Part shown: positions 45,232 through 54,962 of the stretch, piece by piece
Position numbering within the stretch: the stretch's first letter is position 1
Layout of the letters: every line of letters begins with the position of its first letter
Source of the DNA: CAYVVT01 sp964454335
Lineage (GTDB): Bacteria > Fidelibacterota > UBA8477 > JABMPR01
Direction of reading: 5' to 3'
Length of the DNA stretch: 64,000 bases
NCBI GenBank assembly: GCA_964454335.1
Contig: CAYVVT010000016.1
Coordinates: forward strand, 3,239-67,238
Program-made: the position numbers and the translations under genes
The notes under the pieces: model-generated
The model's database searches: none
Told to the model about the DNA's origin: nothing
Seen by the model: only the letters and a program-made list of their open reading frames with translations

Positions 45232-47006
45232 ACAGCCATTCTTACGATCGCCCGCAGTGTGCGACCCAGGATCGGGGCAGCGATGCCCCCTCCTCCTCCT
45301 CCGTTCTCCACCAGAACTGCCCAGGCATAGGGTCTGTCCGGTGACAGTGAGAAACCGATGAACCAGGCATGATCCTCACCGTGTGGATTCTGAGCGGTCC
45401 CGGTCTTGCCGTAGATCTCCCAATCCTTCTGACGGGCGGCTTTGGCTGTACCGTCAACCCCATTGACCACAGCCCACATCGCTTCATGAATGAATGCCCA
45501 GGTGGAATCTGAGATCTCGAGCACCTGACGGGCAGAATAGACAGGTTCTTCAGCCGCCCGGCCATCCTTCTCCAGGATATCCTTCACCAGGTGTGGTGGT
45601 ACAAGATCGCCTTTTCTGGCCAGCACACCGGCGAACTGTGCAAGTTGGAGAGGTGTTGCGAGGATATCCCCCTGTCCCACAACGATGTTCAGCAGATTGC
45701 CGCGTGTCCATTGACCTTCACCGTATTTCCGGTTCATATAGGTCGTGGTGGGGACCAGACCGCTGTTCTCCTCGGGCAGATCGATGCTGGTTGACAGGCC
45801 GAGTCCGCATTGCTGGGCAACTGAGGCCCATTCATCGAGCCCGATATCCTGAATAAGGTTATAGAAGTAGACGTTGCAAGATTGTTCAAGTGCCTTGTGA
45901 AGAGTCATCTTCCCGTGCCCGTGGCCCTTCCAACAACCGAATGACCGATTCCCCAGGCGATAGCTGCCCCGGCACACATACGTGCGTTCCCGGGCATCTT
46001 CGAAATGCTCCAGTGCATAGATCGCCGCGATGGGCTTAAGGGTTGATCCTGCTGGATAGAGTCCCTGAATGGTTCGGTCATAAAGCGGTTTCTTCGGGTC
46101 GCTGATCAGGCTCTGCCAGCGAGCTTCAGAGATCTTCCCTGACAGGAGTTCGAGATCATAACCCGGCTTACTGGCATAGGCCAGGATCTCGCCAGATTCA
46201 TAATTCAGGATAACTACTGATCCTGAGCTGTCTCCCAGTGCCTGCTCGGCACTGTATTGGATCAATGGATCTATCGTAAGGACCAGATCCTTACCGGGTA
46301 TGGGTTTGATCGGCAGCCTGTCGCCCATCTCACCGATTTCCTGGCCCAGGGCATTTACCTCGATATATCGGAATCCTCTTTTACCATGCAGTTGGCGCTC
46401 ATAGCCCTTTTCCACACCCTTCCAGCCCACTTGATCACCGGGCTGATAATCCAGTGTGGTTGAAAGACGCTGTAAATCGTCACGATTGATCTCCCGGGTG
46501 TAGCCAAGGACGTGTGAAAGATCCAGGTCCGTCACATAGCTGCGGATGGGTTCAATACTGTATGTGATCCCGATAAGCTCCAATCGGTGCTCTTCCAGCC
46601 TAGAGATCTGGGAGAATGGTACCCGTCCAAAGACCTTTGCCGGCACAAAGCCACCGCGCCGGTTCTTGTCGATCCTCCGCTGGATCTCCGTCACCTCGAC
46701 ACCCATGATATCAGAAAGTCGGGATAGTGATTCAGGCCTTCGTTTCAGCTCGATGGGTATCACTGAGACCGTATAGCTGGGAATGTTGTCCACCAGGATC
46801 TCACCACTGCTATCAAAAATGACACCTCTTGAAGCAGCAACGGGAACTGCACGAATATGATTGGAGGTGGCTTTCTCAGCGTAGGTCTCGTGCTGCACGA
46901 TCATCAGGAAGTAATACCGGCCCAGGAGAGCGATCAGCAGGGTGGAAAGAAAGATATGCAGGACCAGCGAACGCCAGCCTTCAACGATGTTCTTACCCTG
47001 CAGCAT
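45228..47006 (-). CDS. mrdA: Penicillin-binding protein 2
   Basis: A class B transpeptidase for cell elongation. 592 residues: N-terminal membrane helix (about 14-33), dimerisation domain (RGVIFDSSGEILVDN), and a transpeptidase domain with active Ser in YPAGSTLKP, SCN (EQSCNVYF) and KTGTAQNP. It starts 1 nt inside the mreD stop (TGATG). Confidence 0.97.
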   Translation of the reverse strand: MLQGKNIVEGWRSLVLHIFLSTLLIALLGRYYFLMIVQHETYAEKATSNHIRAVPVAASRGVIFDSSGEILVDNIPSYTVSVIPIELKRRPESLSRLSDIMGVEVTEIQRRIDKNRRGGFVPAKVFGRVPFSQISRLEEHRLELIGITYSIEPIRSYVTDLDLSHVLGYTREINRDDLQRLSTTLDYQPGDQVGWKGVEKGYERQLHGKRGFRYIEVNALGQEIGEMGDRLPIKPIPGKDLVLTIDPLIQYSAEQALGDSSGSVVILNYESGEILAYASKPGYDLELLSGKISEARWQSLISDPKKPLYDRTIQGLYPAGSTLKPIAAIYALEHFEDARERTYVCRGSYRLGNRSFGCWKGHGHGKMTLHKALEQSCNVYFYNLIQDIGLDEWASVAQQCGLGLSTSIDLPEENSGLVPTTTYMNRKYGEGQWTRGNLLNIVVGQGDILATPLQLAQFAGVLARKGDLVPPHLVKDILEKDGRAAEEPVYSARQVLEISDSTWAFIHEAMWAVVNGVDGTAKAARQKDWEIYGKTGTAQNPHGEDHAWFIGFSLSPDRPYAWAVLVENGGGGGGIAAPILGRTLRAIVRMAV

Positions 47007-47485
47007 CAGTCACTGCCGACCTTCAGGGTGAGAAAGCTCAGCACCAGCAGCACATAGGTATAAAAGGTCGAAGGGATCATGACCAGGAAGAATATCGTAC
47101 CTACCGACCATTGAGAATCCTGCAGATATACGAGAATGGTCAAAGCGAAATACACCAGCAGGAATCCAAGATGAAGCAGGTATTGAAGCAGGATGGGGAT
47201 CCTGCCTATCCTCACCTGGAAGAGACCCGACAGATAGCCGATGACCGTCAGGGCAAGTGAAGACAAACCTATCAGTTGCGTCCCAGAGACAGCATCGTAG
47301 AGGAAACCGAATAAGAAGCCCAGCCAGATGGTCATGGTCTGGTTGGATTTCAATCCTGTATAGATGATGAAGATCACCAGAAAATTCGGCCCGATCCCGG
47401 CAATGTCGAGTTTGCCCTGCAGCATGATCTGAGCAATAAGCACAACGATGCCGATGAGTGGATATTTGGCTGTCCTAATCATCAC
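47006..47485 (-). CDS. mreD: Rod shape-determining protein MreD
   Basis: 159 residues, five or six helices (YPLIGIVVLIAQIMLQGKLD, NFLVIFIIYTGLKSN, WLGFLFGFLYDAVSGTQLIG). The central GLxxDAxSG-type element is typical of MreD. It overlaps mreC by 11 nt and pbp2 by 1 nt. Confidence 0.93.
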   Translation of the reverse strand: MMIRTAKYPLIGIVVLIAQIMLQGKLDIAGIGPNFLVIFIIYTGLKSNQTMTIWLGFLFGFLYDAVSGTQLIGLSSLALTVIGYLSGLFQVRIGRIPILLQYLLHLGFLLVYFALTILVYLQDSQWSVGTIFFLVMIPSTFYTYVLLVLSFLTLKVGSD

Positions 47486-48266
47486 GTCTCAAGATGAACA
47501 CTTCCTCGATCCGGTTGAAATTGGAAGCAATATTGACTTTCACTGATTTGACATAATCCTCGATGACAGGTGTAATATCTGAGACCCATCCGACAAAGAT
47601 GTGCTCAGGATATATATCACTGAAGCCGGAGGTCACCACGGAGTCCCCGGCGATCACTGAAGCGTTCTTGGGGACATCCCGGATGGCATATCCTGCCCTT
47701 GGTGAGTAGCTGAGGATGCCCACATTCCGTGAGCGCATCTCCCTCACCGATACCCGGAAGTTCTTGTCATTGACCAACTGGACCAAAGCGGTATTCTCGC
47801 CCACGGCCACAACCTTGCCCACCAGTTGGGCTCGGGCATCGACCACGGCAGCAAGCAGGTCCACGCCATCCCGGGCGCCCTGATCGATGGTGAGACTGCT
47901 CATGGTATGGCTGCCGGCGTTGGAAAGCACGTTGGCCGGAATGACATCAAAGCCCTTGATCTGCTTGAAACCCAAAGCCTGGCGCAAACGCTGATTCTCC
48001 TGCTCGAGGGTTTTCAGGCGGTTGAGCTCCAATTGTGCGGCGATATACTTCTTCTCCAGACTGCGATACTCGGATTCGATCTCGAAAATGGTTTCAAGCC
48101 ATTGGAATGGGACGTACAGATACTCACTGCCATCGAGGAGGACGCCACGAACCCTCTGCATTGGAGCTGAATCTTCTGCAGCGATAATCATCAAAGACAG
48201 GATCATCGCGACCAGCAGATTCAGGATCGCTCGGTATTTCAGGAAAGGGCTAAGTGGTCGCGCCAA
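47475..48266 (-). CDS. mreC: Rod shape-determining protein MreC
   Basis: 263 residues, TTG start. One helix (AILNLLVAMILSLMII), a coiled coil (about 60-100, EYRSLEKKYIAAQLELNRLK), then beta-barrel domains with TIDQGARDGVDLLAAVVD and a GLVGKVV-equivalent AQLVGKVVAVGE. It links MreB to the PBP2/RodA machinery in the periplasm. Confidence 0.95.
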   Translation of the reverse strand: MARPLSPFLKYRAILNLLVAMILSLMIIAAEDSAPMQRVRGVLLDGSEYLYVPFQWLETIFEIESEYRSLEKKYIAAQLELNRLKTLEQENQRLRQALGFKQIKGFDVIPANVLSNAGSHTMSSLTIDQGARDGVDLLAAVVDARAQLVGKVVAVGENTALVQLVNDKNFRVSVREMRSRNVGILSYSPRAGYAIRDVPKNASVIAGDSVVTSGFSDIYPEHIFVGWVSDITPVIEDYVKSVKVNIASNFNRIEEVFILRRDD

Positions 48267-48295
48267 ACTGCAGACCTTCTGGAGTTAGTTCGTGA

Positions 48296-49318
48296 TCAGT
48301 CCAGGATGTCCTGGTAGCGTTCGATGTCATCGAGGACCTTTCCGGTACCCTGGACAATGGACAATAGCGGATATTCCGCGACATTTACAGGAAGATCGAC
48401 CTCCATCCGCATCCTGCGATCGAATCCCAGGAGCAGGGAGCCGCCACCGGTTAGAATAATACCTCTGTCAAGCAGATCGGAGCTGAGTTCCGGCGGTGTA
48501 CGTTCAAGACACATTTTCACCGCATCAATGATCAGGTCGATGGTATCCCGCAGGGCTTCTCTGATCTCCGAAGAGGAGACCTCAATTGTCTTCGGGATCC
48601 CTGCAACCATGTTCCGGCCTTTGACTGACAATTTGTAGTCTGTCCCCTGTATGGCCGATCCAACATTGCATTTGATGCTTTCGGAGGTACGCTCTCCGAT
48701 AAGCAGGTTGTGGTCCCGCTTAAAGTGCTGGATGATTGCTTCATCCATTTCATCACCGGCCACACGGAGAGATTCCTTCTCAACTATGCCGTTCAGGGCA
48801 ATGATGGCGATCTCAGTCGTGCCCCCGCCGATATCCACGATCATATTCCCCACCGGTTCGCTGATGTCAATGCCGATACCGATGGCCGCCGCAACGGGCT
48901 CTTCGATGAGAAAGATCTCCTTGGCATTGCGGCGTTCGGCTGATTCCTTAACGGCTCGCTTCTCCACTTCCGTTATACCTGAGGGAACGCAGATGACCAT
49001 ACGTGGTCGGGCAAGTTTGCTTATGGGTAGTTTGTTCAGGAATCCTTGTAGCATCCCGTCGGCCATCTCAAAATCTGCAATGACCCCATCACGGAGAGGT
49101 CTGATGGTCTCGATCTCCTGATGGGTCTTGCCCAGCATATCCTTGGCCTCGATACCTACTGCGATCACCTTCTGCGTGGTTTGTGATCGTGCAACGATGG
49201 ATGGTTCGTTGAGTACGATCCCCTGGCCGCGAACATAGATCAAGGTATTGGCTGTCCCCAGATCTACCGCTACATCCACCCCCATCCAGTTTCTGAAATT
49301 CGAAAGTCCGTTTGTCAT
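48296..49318 (-). CDS. mreB: Rod shape-determining protein MreB
   Basis: A bacterial actin that organises lateral wall growth. 340 residues: phosphate 1 DLGTANTLIYVRGQGIV, phosphate 2 IVDIGGGTTEIAIIAL, adenosine motif LTGGGSLLLGFD, plus RPLRDGVIADFEM. It is the first gene of mreB-mreC-mreD-mrdA-rodA. The 200-nt upstream region holds a hairpin of the preceding transcript and the likely promoter. Confidence 0.98.
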   Translation of the reverse strand: MTNGLSNFRNWMGVDVAVDLGTANTLIYVRGQGIVLNEPSIVARSQTTQKVIAVGIEAKDMLGKTHQEIETIRPLRDGVIADFEMADGMLQGFLNKLPISKLARPRMVICVPSGITEVEKRAVKESAERRNAKEIFLIEEPVAAAIGIGIDISEPVGNMIVDIGGGTTEIAIIALNGIVEKESLRVAGDEMDEAIIQHFKRDHNLLIGERTSESIKCNVGSAIQGTDYKLSVKGRNMVAGIPKTIEVSSSEIREALRDTIDLIIDAVKMCLERTPPELSSDLLDRGIILTGGGSLLLGFDRRMRMEVDLPVNVAEYPLLSIVQGTGKVLDDIERYQDILD

Positions 49319-49420
49319 GAAGTGCTAATTCTATTCCCGCTGCTGAGCTGCATTTTTCAATAATTCATTGCGGTTTCAACATATACTCGCATCGAAACCA
49401 AGTCTAAATGTAGACGAAAC

Positions 49421-49440
49421 AGGGGCCGTGTACAGCCCCT
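49421..49440 (-). terminator. Hairpin after the RmlA-type gene
   Basis: AGGGGC / GCCCCT with an 8-nt loop, 80 nt past the stop of the nucleotidyltransferase gene. The following T-content is weak (TGTTTCG), so the terminator call is moderate. The rest of 49319-49520 shows no gene. Confidence 0.5.
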
Positions 49441-49520
49441 AATTTCAATGCAATTCAATATTATCGTAGAACCCGTAAAGCTAATCCTTCAAGGCCTCGA
49501 TCGTCGGCTGAGGGAATCAC

Positions 49521-50585
49521 TCAGATGAGCTCAACCCGGCTCTGATCACCGATCATGAAGCGTTGTGTACGCGGTTTCGGTGCCGCGTGCCGTACCTCCA
49601 CATGCTTCCCGAACAGACTACCTTCGATACGGATCCCGGTATCTTTGATGGAGCTGTTCTCCAGCATGATGGAAAATTCCATCTCAGAATTCTGCACCAG
49701 ACAGTCATGGTATATGCTTGTAAATGGACCGATATAGCTATTTTCTATGATTGTCCGTTCTCCTATCATGGCTGGACCGCGGATGACGCTGTTCAATATC
49801 TGGGCTCCCTCGGCAATAACCACGCGACCATAGATGTAGCTGTTCCCATCCACACGTCCCTGAAGGTCTGCCTGCACGTTGTCCAGAACAAGACGATTGG
49901 CTTCCAGCAGGTCAGCAGGTTTCCCTGTATCCTTCCACCAACCGGTGATCTCTGAATAGGATACAGCTTTCCCATTCTCCAGCAGGTATTGATGGGCGTC
50001 TGAGATCTCCAACTCTCCCCTGGAGCTGGGTTCAATGTTGTTCACTGCTTCGAAAATGCTGCTGTCATAGAGGTATATACCTGTTACCGCATAATCACTT
50101 TTGGGTTTATCAGGCTTTTCTTCCACGGAAACAATCCGTTCCCCCACGATCTCAGGTACACCGAACCGTTCTGGATCCTTTACCTTGCTGAGCACCAGGT
50201 GACAGTTGGATCCCTCCGCTTCGAATTTGCGTACAAATTCCTGGATCCCGCCCACCAGGATGTTGTCACCCAGATAGAAAACAAAGGGTTCATCCCCAAT
50301 GAACGGTTGCGAGATCTTGACCACATGTGCAAGGCCAAGCGGAGCTGACTGTTCAATATAGGTGATCTTCGCATTCCAGCTGGAACCGTCCCCCAGGAGT
50401 TCCTGGATAGCAGTATCCCCCTCATTGATGACAACGCCCACCTCGCGCACACCGGCATCGGCAACATACTCCAATGCATAGTGGATGATGGGCTTGTTCG
50501 CGATGGGGATCATATGCTTGTTCTGCGTGTGGGTCAATGGTTGCAGCCTGGTGCCATGACCACCTGCAGTGATGAGTGCTTTCAT
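49521..50585 (-). CDS. Glucose-1-phosphate thymidylyltransferase (long form)
   Basis: 354 residues. Nucleotidyltransferase domain with ALITAGGHGTRLQPLTHTQNKHMIPIANKPI and FYLGDNILVGGI, then a C-terminal left-handed beta-helix (from about 240: GRVDGNSYIYGRVVIAEGA, IRGPAMIGERTIIENSYIGP). Closest to the long RmlA form making dTDP-glucose, although archaeal-like variants act on other nucleotides. It overlaps the RNase H gene by 4 nt. No other dTDP-rhamnose genes are in the window. Confidence 0.88.
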   Translation of the reverse strand: MKALITAGGHGTRLQPLTHTQNKHMIPIANKPIIHYALEYVADAGVREVGVVINEGDTAIQELLGDGSSWNAKITYIEQSAPLGLAHVVKISQPFIGDEPFVFYLGDNILVGGIQEFVRKFEAEGSNCHLVLSKVKDPERFGVPEIVGERIVSVEEKPDKPKSDYAVTGIYLYDSSIFEAVNNIEPSSRGELEISDAHQYLLENGKAVSYSEITGWWKDTGKPADLLEANRLVLDNVQADLQGRVDGNSYIYGRVVIAEGAQILNSVIRGPAMIGERTIIENSYIGPFTSIYHDCLVQNSEMEFSIMLENSSIKDTGIRIEGSLFGKHVEVRHAAPKPRTQRFMIGDQSRVELI

Positions 50586-51151
50586 GATGAATTCCTGGCG
50601 GTTTCAACCGCAGTTTTTAATGCTTCCTTTGCCAGCCTGTCAGCGTGTTTGTTCTCGTTGCGATAGACATGGGTGAATTGAATGAATGGTCTTTGCTGCA
50701 GCAATTTCATGATGCGCGCATAGCGTGGTTTCAACCTTTCATTCTTTACTTTATATAATCCGTTTATTTGGTTGACCATCAGCTGACTATCGGAATATAC
50801 CTCAATTCCGTCAACCTCGAACTGAACGGCGAGTTCCAGAGCATGGATCAGTGCATCATATTCTGCTTCGTTGTTCGTCAAACCCGGCCTTGGTTCAGAG
50901 AAGGTGTAGATCTCCTGGCCGTCCAGCTGGAAGACCCCACCGAGTCCAGCTTGCTGCTTACCCAAGTCAGCCGAACCATCGACATGTATCTGCAGGATCT
51001 TCCCTTTTTGGGGCATGCTCGAGCTGGTTCCAGGGTATCTTACTCCAAGCAGTTTGCTAACTTCTGCTCGATCTGAACGATCATCCGTGAAAAAGCCCTT
51101 CTCCTCGAGAAAGGCCATGATCCGGTCTGGTAATTTTCCGGTTGACGACAT
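50582..51151 (-). CDS. Ribonuclease HI-family protein
   Basis: 189 residues: about 48 N-terminal helical residues of unknown role, then the RNase H fold with acidic residues in IHVDGSADLG, the Glu of NNEAEYDALIHAL, VYSDSQLMVNQING and the HADRLAKEAL helix. This is the plant/archaeal-like RNase HI subtype, which cleaves RNA in RNA/DNA hybrids. It overlaps both neighbours (1 and 4 nt). Confidence 0.9.
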   Translation of the reverse strand: MSSTGKLPDRIMAFLEEKGFFTDDRSDRAEVSKLLGVRYPGTSSSMPQKGKILQIHVDGSADLGKQQAGLGGVFQLDGQEIYTFSEPRPGLTNNEAEYDALIHALELAVQFEVDGIEVYSDSQLMVNQINGLYKVKNERLKPRYARIMKLLQQRPFIQFTHVYRNENKHADRLAKEALKTAVETARNSS

Positions 51152-52428
51152 CAGTAGCGAAAACGCCAGTCACGCTGGTCTGAATAGGGATTCTCCAGAC
51201 GATAGTCCCCAAAGCCTGTCTGATCGACAAATATGAATTCGCGGTTCAGATGGTAATAGTGCCAGATCTCATACGGTTTTGTGCTCAGCTCGAACGGACC
51301 GGCCTCAATCTCGTCCGGGGGTCCAAACAGGATGTAGACCATGCCCCGATCCGTTCGCCAGCCTTCCTGGACGTTGGTAAATGCTTCAATGGAGAAACCA
51401 ACTCGACGGTAATATTCCTCCATAAGCTCGTTGGGACCGGTACCCGGGCTTGGATCGCGTTCCAGCCAGAAAGCCTTGAACTTGTTATAGCGATCCTCTT
51501 CACTCCCCTCCAGCATGAAATTGATCTCACGGTCATCAGCGATGTACCTCAATTGCTTGATCGCCTGTTCCAGGTCCCCAACCTCATATCCGATCCCCTG
51601 TATGTGGACCCTGAACTTGGAGCGGGTCTTCACTGTTGCTTCCTTACCGTCTGTAGCGGTGAAGACAAGCGTATAACTTGAATAGGTCATGTCCGTAAGC
51701 GGCATTTCGTAATACAGGAGTGTATCGATGGCTGCCACTGTATCGATCAGATCTTCGACAGTTTCCACTACCTCATCCTTGTGGAACAGAGAATACTGCA
51801 GCTGATAGGGACCTTGCAGTCCGGAGAGCCGTATCTGAAAGCGCAGGATATCGATGATCTCAAAGAAAGTCTGTTCCGTGAGGATACTTCTACTTTCACT
51901 GCCTTGAGCTCCATTTATGATGGCGATATTTCCCAGGGCCAGTGACTGGTCATACATGCCTGAATGATCCACGGCATCGGTGAGCACCCGGGTCTTGCGT
52001 GTGAAAAGATCCGTAACCCGAACCGAAAGGCTCAGCGGACTGGCCGGCAGCACAAAAGAGGATTGTGCATGGATGTACTGGTTGTCACGGCGGGTATCGT
52101 CGTAGGTATCAACAATGATGCTGTCCTTCCAGATCTCCCCGTTGATCCTTTCGTCATCGGCATCAGCGATGGTGATCCCGATCTCATAATTAGCGGCATA
52201 CTTGTCGGCACTGCGGGTAAACTTCAATTCTGAATATGGGATCTTGATATGAACGGTCAACTTGATGTTCTCTTTGTCCGGCATGGGATCGGCAAGACCG
52301 ATAAAGGAGAAATCAGGTAGCGCCAGGTCACTTTCAAACTGCTGGGGTGGCTGGCCGCAGCCCAGCAACAAGGCCAGGATCACCAGCTTGATGGATGTAC
52401 TTACCAGTTTAGAACGATATTTTTCCAA
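51151..52428 (-). CDS. GWxTD-domain lipoprotein
   Basis: 425 residues from TTG 52428, chosen for SD GCGAGGA 6 nt upstream; an earlier TTG (52464) has no such site. Signal peptide with lipobox LLLG-C. The N-terminal region is beta-rich; the C-terminal 140 residues are the GWxTD domain: YNKFKAFWLERDPSPGTGPNELMEEYYRR, then GWRTDRGMVYILFGPPDEIE and YEIWHYYHLNREFIFVD. The function of the domain is unknown; it is frequent in Bacteroidota, Acidobacteriota and relatives. It overlaps the propeller gene upstream by 28 nt, so the two are translationally linked. Confidence 0.88.
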   Translation of the reverse strand: MEKYRSKLVSTSIKLVILALLLGCGQPPQQFESDLALPDFSFIGLADPMPDKENIKLTVHIKIPYSELKFTRSADKYAANYEIGITIADADDERINGEIWKDSIIVDTYDDTRRDNQYIHAQSSFVLPASPLSLSVRVTDLFTRKTRVLTDAVDHSGMYDQSLALGNIAIINGAQGSESRSILTEQTFFEIIDILRFQIRLSGLQGPYQLQYSLFHKDEVVETVEDLIDTVAAIDTLLYYEMPLTDMTYSSYTLVFTATDGKEATVKTRSKFRVHIQGIGYEVGDLEQAIKQLRYIADDREINFMLEGSEEDRYNKFKAFWLERDPSPGTGPNELMEEYYRRVGFSIEAFTNVQEGWRTDRGMVYILFGPPDEIEAGPFELSTKPYEIWHYYHLNREFIFVDQTGFGDYRLENPYSDQRDWRFRY

Positions 52429-54026
52429 GAGATCCTCGCTAATCCATAGTTTGTGCCGGCCCAAATATAGTCGCCGGTACTTGCCAGGTCAGTTATAAAG
52501 TTGGAAGGCAGGCCGTCTGCCATCGTAAGGGTACGCCAGGCCCCTGATTCCGTATTCAACAACCAGAGCCCCTGCTCCGTACCTACCCAGATGATCTCAT
52601 CCTGAACAGTCAAGCCCCTGGGTGTGAAATCGGAGATTGGCGCAAGCCATGCACGGACCAGCTCGCCATTCTTCCGGAATTGAAGTATACCCCGATTGGT
52701 GCTGGTCCACACACCGGTGGAGTCCAGTTCCAGCTCATAGAATGGATCCAGAATAAACCGATTCTGAAAAGATCGGGTTGCACCGTAGGAATCCACGCTC
52801 ACCAGGAATTGGTCTCTTCCAGGATCATATATCTGTAAGCCGTTCAGCGTCGCACACCAGATCCGATCATCGACGTAGAGTACGTCAAACGTAGGTATAA
52901 GCTCGTTCTTGGGAAAAAGGTGCCTGAAGCTCCCGGCGAGATAGTATTCAACCGCTCCCCGCTCGGTGCCGATGATCAATGCCGAACCCTTTTTATCCAG
53001 GCCATAGATACGCTCTGCGTCCAGGTCAGTTGTACTCAGCAGCCGATTCCATTGGGACTGGGCATTGATCTGGAAGACGCCGCCTCTAGCCGCCAGATAA
53101 CTCATTCTGTCACCAGGTAGGATGGCAGAGACATACGCAGCATCGAAAACCGTCTGTTCGATCTCACGTTCATAAGCCATCCCCCCTGTACTGTCGATGG
53201 ATGTTATCCCGGTACGATTCCCCACCCAGATCCGGTCGTCCATCACTGAGAGCGTCATCACATCCGGTGAAAGCAATCCCTGGCTCAATGGCTGAGCCAT
53301 GATCTGAGCAGCGGACTGATGATAGAGCCCGCGACCATAAGTACCGATGAACAGGTGGTCCTGATCGCTTCTGGCGAGACAGGTGACCTGTACATCCGCC
53401 GTATTGGGGATCCCATCCAGCTCCAGTACACCACCGGTCTTGAAGGTTCCGCCCGGCACCGGGATCCCGAACAGGTCCTCCTCCTCAGCAGACTGAAAAT
53501 GATGGATCCAGTCGATATCCTCCGCCAGGAGATTCAATTCTTCAGCGGTACCCCAGCTTTCAAAATGTGTCGAACTTCGACCATAGGTTGCGTATACGGA
53601 ACCTTTTACGCCATCCCCGCTTGCGCGGACCACCACTTGACGCGGTGTGGAACCCAGTGCGTATGAACCTGTGAATCCCGGATCGTGGGGTAGCTGTTGT
53701 GTTCCCATCCAGTGAGAGGTCATATTGTAAATGAAAACATTATCAGGTGTGACCATCCATACATCCTGGCTGCTCTCATCCGCCCACACGAGCAAAACCG
53801 GATACTGACTTAAACCCTGGGAGATGGTAATGGGTGTCCGCCACTGGTTCTTTATCATATCATAGACCAGAACACCATCTTCAGAGGCGAAGAAGGCCTT
53901 CCAGGAACCGATGTACATATGATTGATATGTTGAGCCGCAGGAATGGTGATGAAGGTGCCCACAGGGTGAACGCCCTGGCCGGCACTGGGAAGATAGAGC
54001 CAAGCCAAAATCAGCAGCATGTTCAA
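52401..54026 (-). CDS. Exported beta-propeller protein
   Basis: 541 residues with signal peptide ending AGQG. The start is TTG 54026 or ATG two codons later. Repeated blades of the two-component-sensor/propeller type: IWCATLNGLQIYDPGRDQF, TSTNRGILQFRKNGEL, GLTVQDEIIWVGTEQGLWLLN, GLPSNFITDLASTGDYIWAGTNYGLARISW. At least six or seven can be counted, with no kinase or anchoring domain behind them. It probably binds a partner or ligand in the periplasm; the coupled GWxTD lipoprotein is the obvious candidate. Confidence 0.8.
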   Translation of the reverse strand: MNMLLILAWLYLPSAGQGVHPVGTFITIPAAQHINHMYIGSWKAFFASEDGVLVYDMIKNQWRTPITISQGLSQYPVLLVWADESSQDVWMVTPDNVFIYNMTSHWMGTQQLPHDPGFTGSYALGSTPRQVVVRASGDGVKGSVYATYGRSSTHFESWGTAEELNLLAEDIDWIHHFQSAEEEDLFGIPVPGGTFKTGGVLELDGIPNTADVQVTCLARSDQDHLFIGTYGRGLYHQSAAQIMAQPLSQGLLSPDVMTLSVMDDRIWVGNRTGITSIDSTGGMAYEREIEQTVFDAAYVSAILPGDRMSYLAARGGVFQINAQSQWNRLLSTTDLDAERIYGLDKKGSALIIGTERGAVEYYLAGSFRHLFPKNELIPTFDVLYVDDRIWCATLNGLQIYDPGRDQFLVSVDSYGATRSFQNRFILDPFYELELDSTGVWTSTNRGILQFRKNGELVRAWLAPISDFTPRGLTVQDEIIWVGTEQGLWLLNTESGAWRTLTMADGLPSNFITDLASTGDYIWAGTNYGLARISWKNIVLNW

Positions 54027-54114
54027 CGGTTTATTGATATGGCTTCTGAATCCGATCTTGGATCATCCCCATAAGTGCAGGTATCGACAGATATAGGTCA
54101 TCGCCAGCGCGCCT

Positions 54115-54804
54115 CTACTCCTCTGAGTCATCATCGCTGCGGAAGGGTTCTGGTTCCTGATCTTCCCGTACCAGCGGTACAAACCGGACCGCATCCAGAC
54201 GCTGTTTTTCCACAGTGTCCCCGGTTTTACGTATGACATAGACATATTGATCCATTTTTCCTACCGGGATCACCATCTTGCCATTTCCACTGAGACTCGC
54301 CACCAGAGCGTCCGGTACCTTGGCAGCGCTGGCCCAGACGATGATGCGATCGTATTGATCACCTGTGGGCATCTGCTGCCAGCCACTGCCCAGGAAAAGC
54401 CTGATGTTGTCATGGGGTACACCCGCAAGCCGTTCCTGAGCGTACAGCATCAATTCCTCATATAATTCCACCGAGTCCACGCTTTTAGCCATCTGTGCAA
54501 GCAAAGCGGTACTGTATCCGCTACCAGTCCCCACTTCCAACAACCGTGAATCCGGTGTGATCTGAAGATATTCCATCATCAGTGCCACAATAAATGGTTG
54601 TGATATGGTCTGCCCGCAGGTGATATGGGTCGGGTAGTCGGCATATGCCTCGTGTTCGGTGCCCAGCGGCATGAAATGAATACGCGGAATGGTCCTGAAT
54701 GCCTCAAGGATCCGGGGATCCTGAATACCCCGAGCCACCAGTTGATCTTCGATCATACGTTGCTGATCGCCCTGCGGCTCCACCTTTCCCCAGTTCCACG
54801 GCAT
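54115..54804 (-). CDS. pcm: Protein-L-isoaspartate O-methyltransferase
   Basis: Repairs isoaspartyl residues of aged proteins with SAM. 229 residues. Opening RMIEDQLVARGIQDPRILEAF, IPRIHFMP, HITCGQTISQPFIVALMMEYL, SAM loop LLEVGTGSGYSTALLAQM, IIVWASAAKVPDALV and the terminal acidic tail. ATG 54804 was preferred over a TTG two codons before. Confidence 0.94.
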   Translation of the reverse strand: MPWNWGKVEPQGDQQRMIEDQLVARGIQDPRILEAFRTIPRIHFMPLGTEHEAYADYPTHITCGQTISQPFIVALMMEYLQITPDSRLLEVGTGSGYSTALLAQMAKSVDSVELYEELMLYAQERLAGVPHDNIRLFLGSGWQQMPTGDQYDRIIVWASAAKVPDALVASLSGNGKMVIPVGKMDQYVYVIRKTGDTVEKQRLDAVRFVPLVREDQEPEPFRSDDDSEE

Positions 54805-54877
54805 GAACAAATCTAAGGGTCATATCGGCATACAAAAATGAAAAGCGTGGGCTATTAAAAGCTTTTCGGTCTCTAAG

Positions 54878-54909
54878 CCTTTGATCCTTATATTATTAGC
54901 CATCAAAGG
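54878..54909. promoter_or_regulatory. Candidate operator of the XRE regulator
   Basis: Perfect 8-bp inverted repeat CCTTTGAT / ATCAAAGG with a 16-nt AT-rich spacer that holds a -10-like TATATTAT. It lies 53 nt before the XRE gene. A second inverted repeat GAAAAGC / GCTTTTC is at 54840-54867. Confidence 0.5.
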
Positions 54910-54962
54910 AATGGATCATTCATGCGAATCATACAGTGAGCTGAATTGAGGAGAGCATTACA

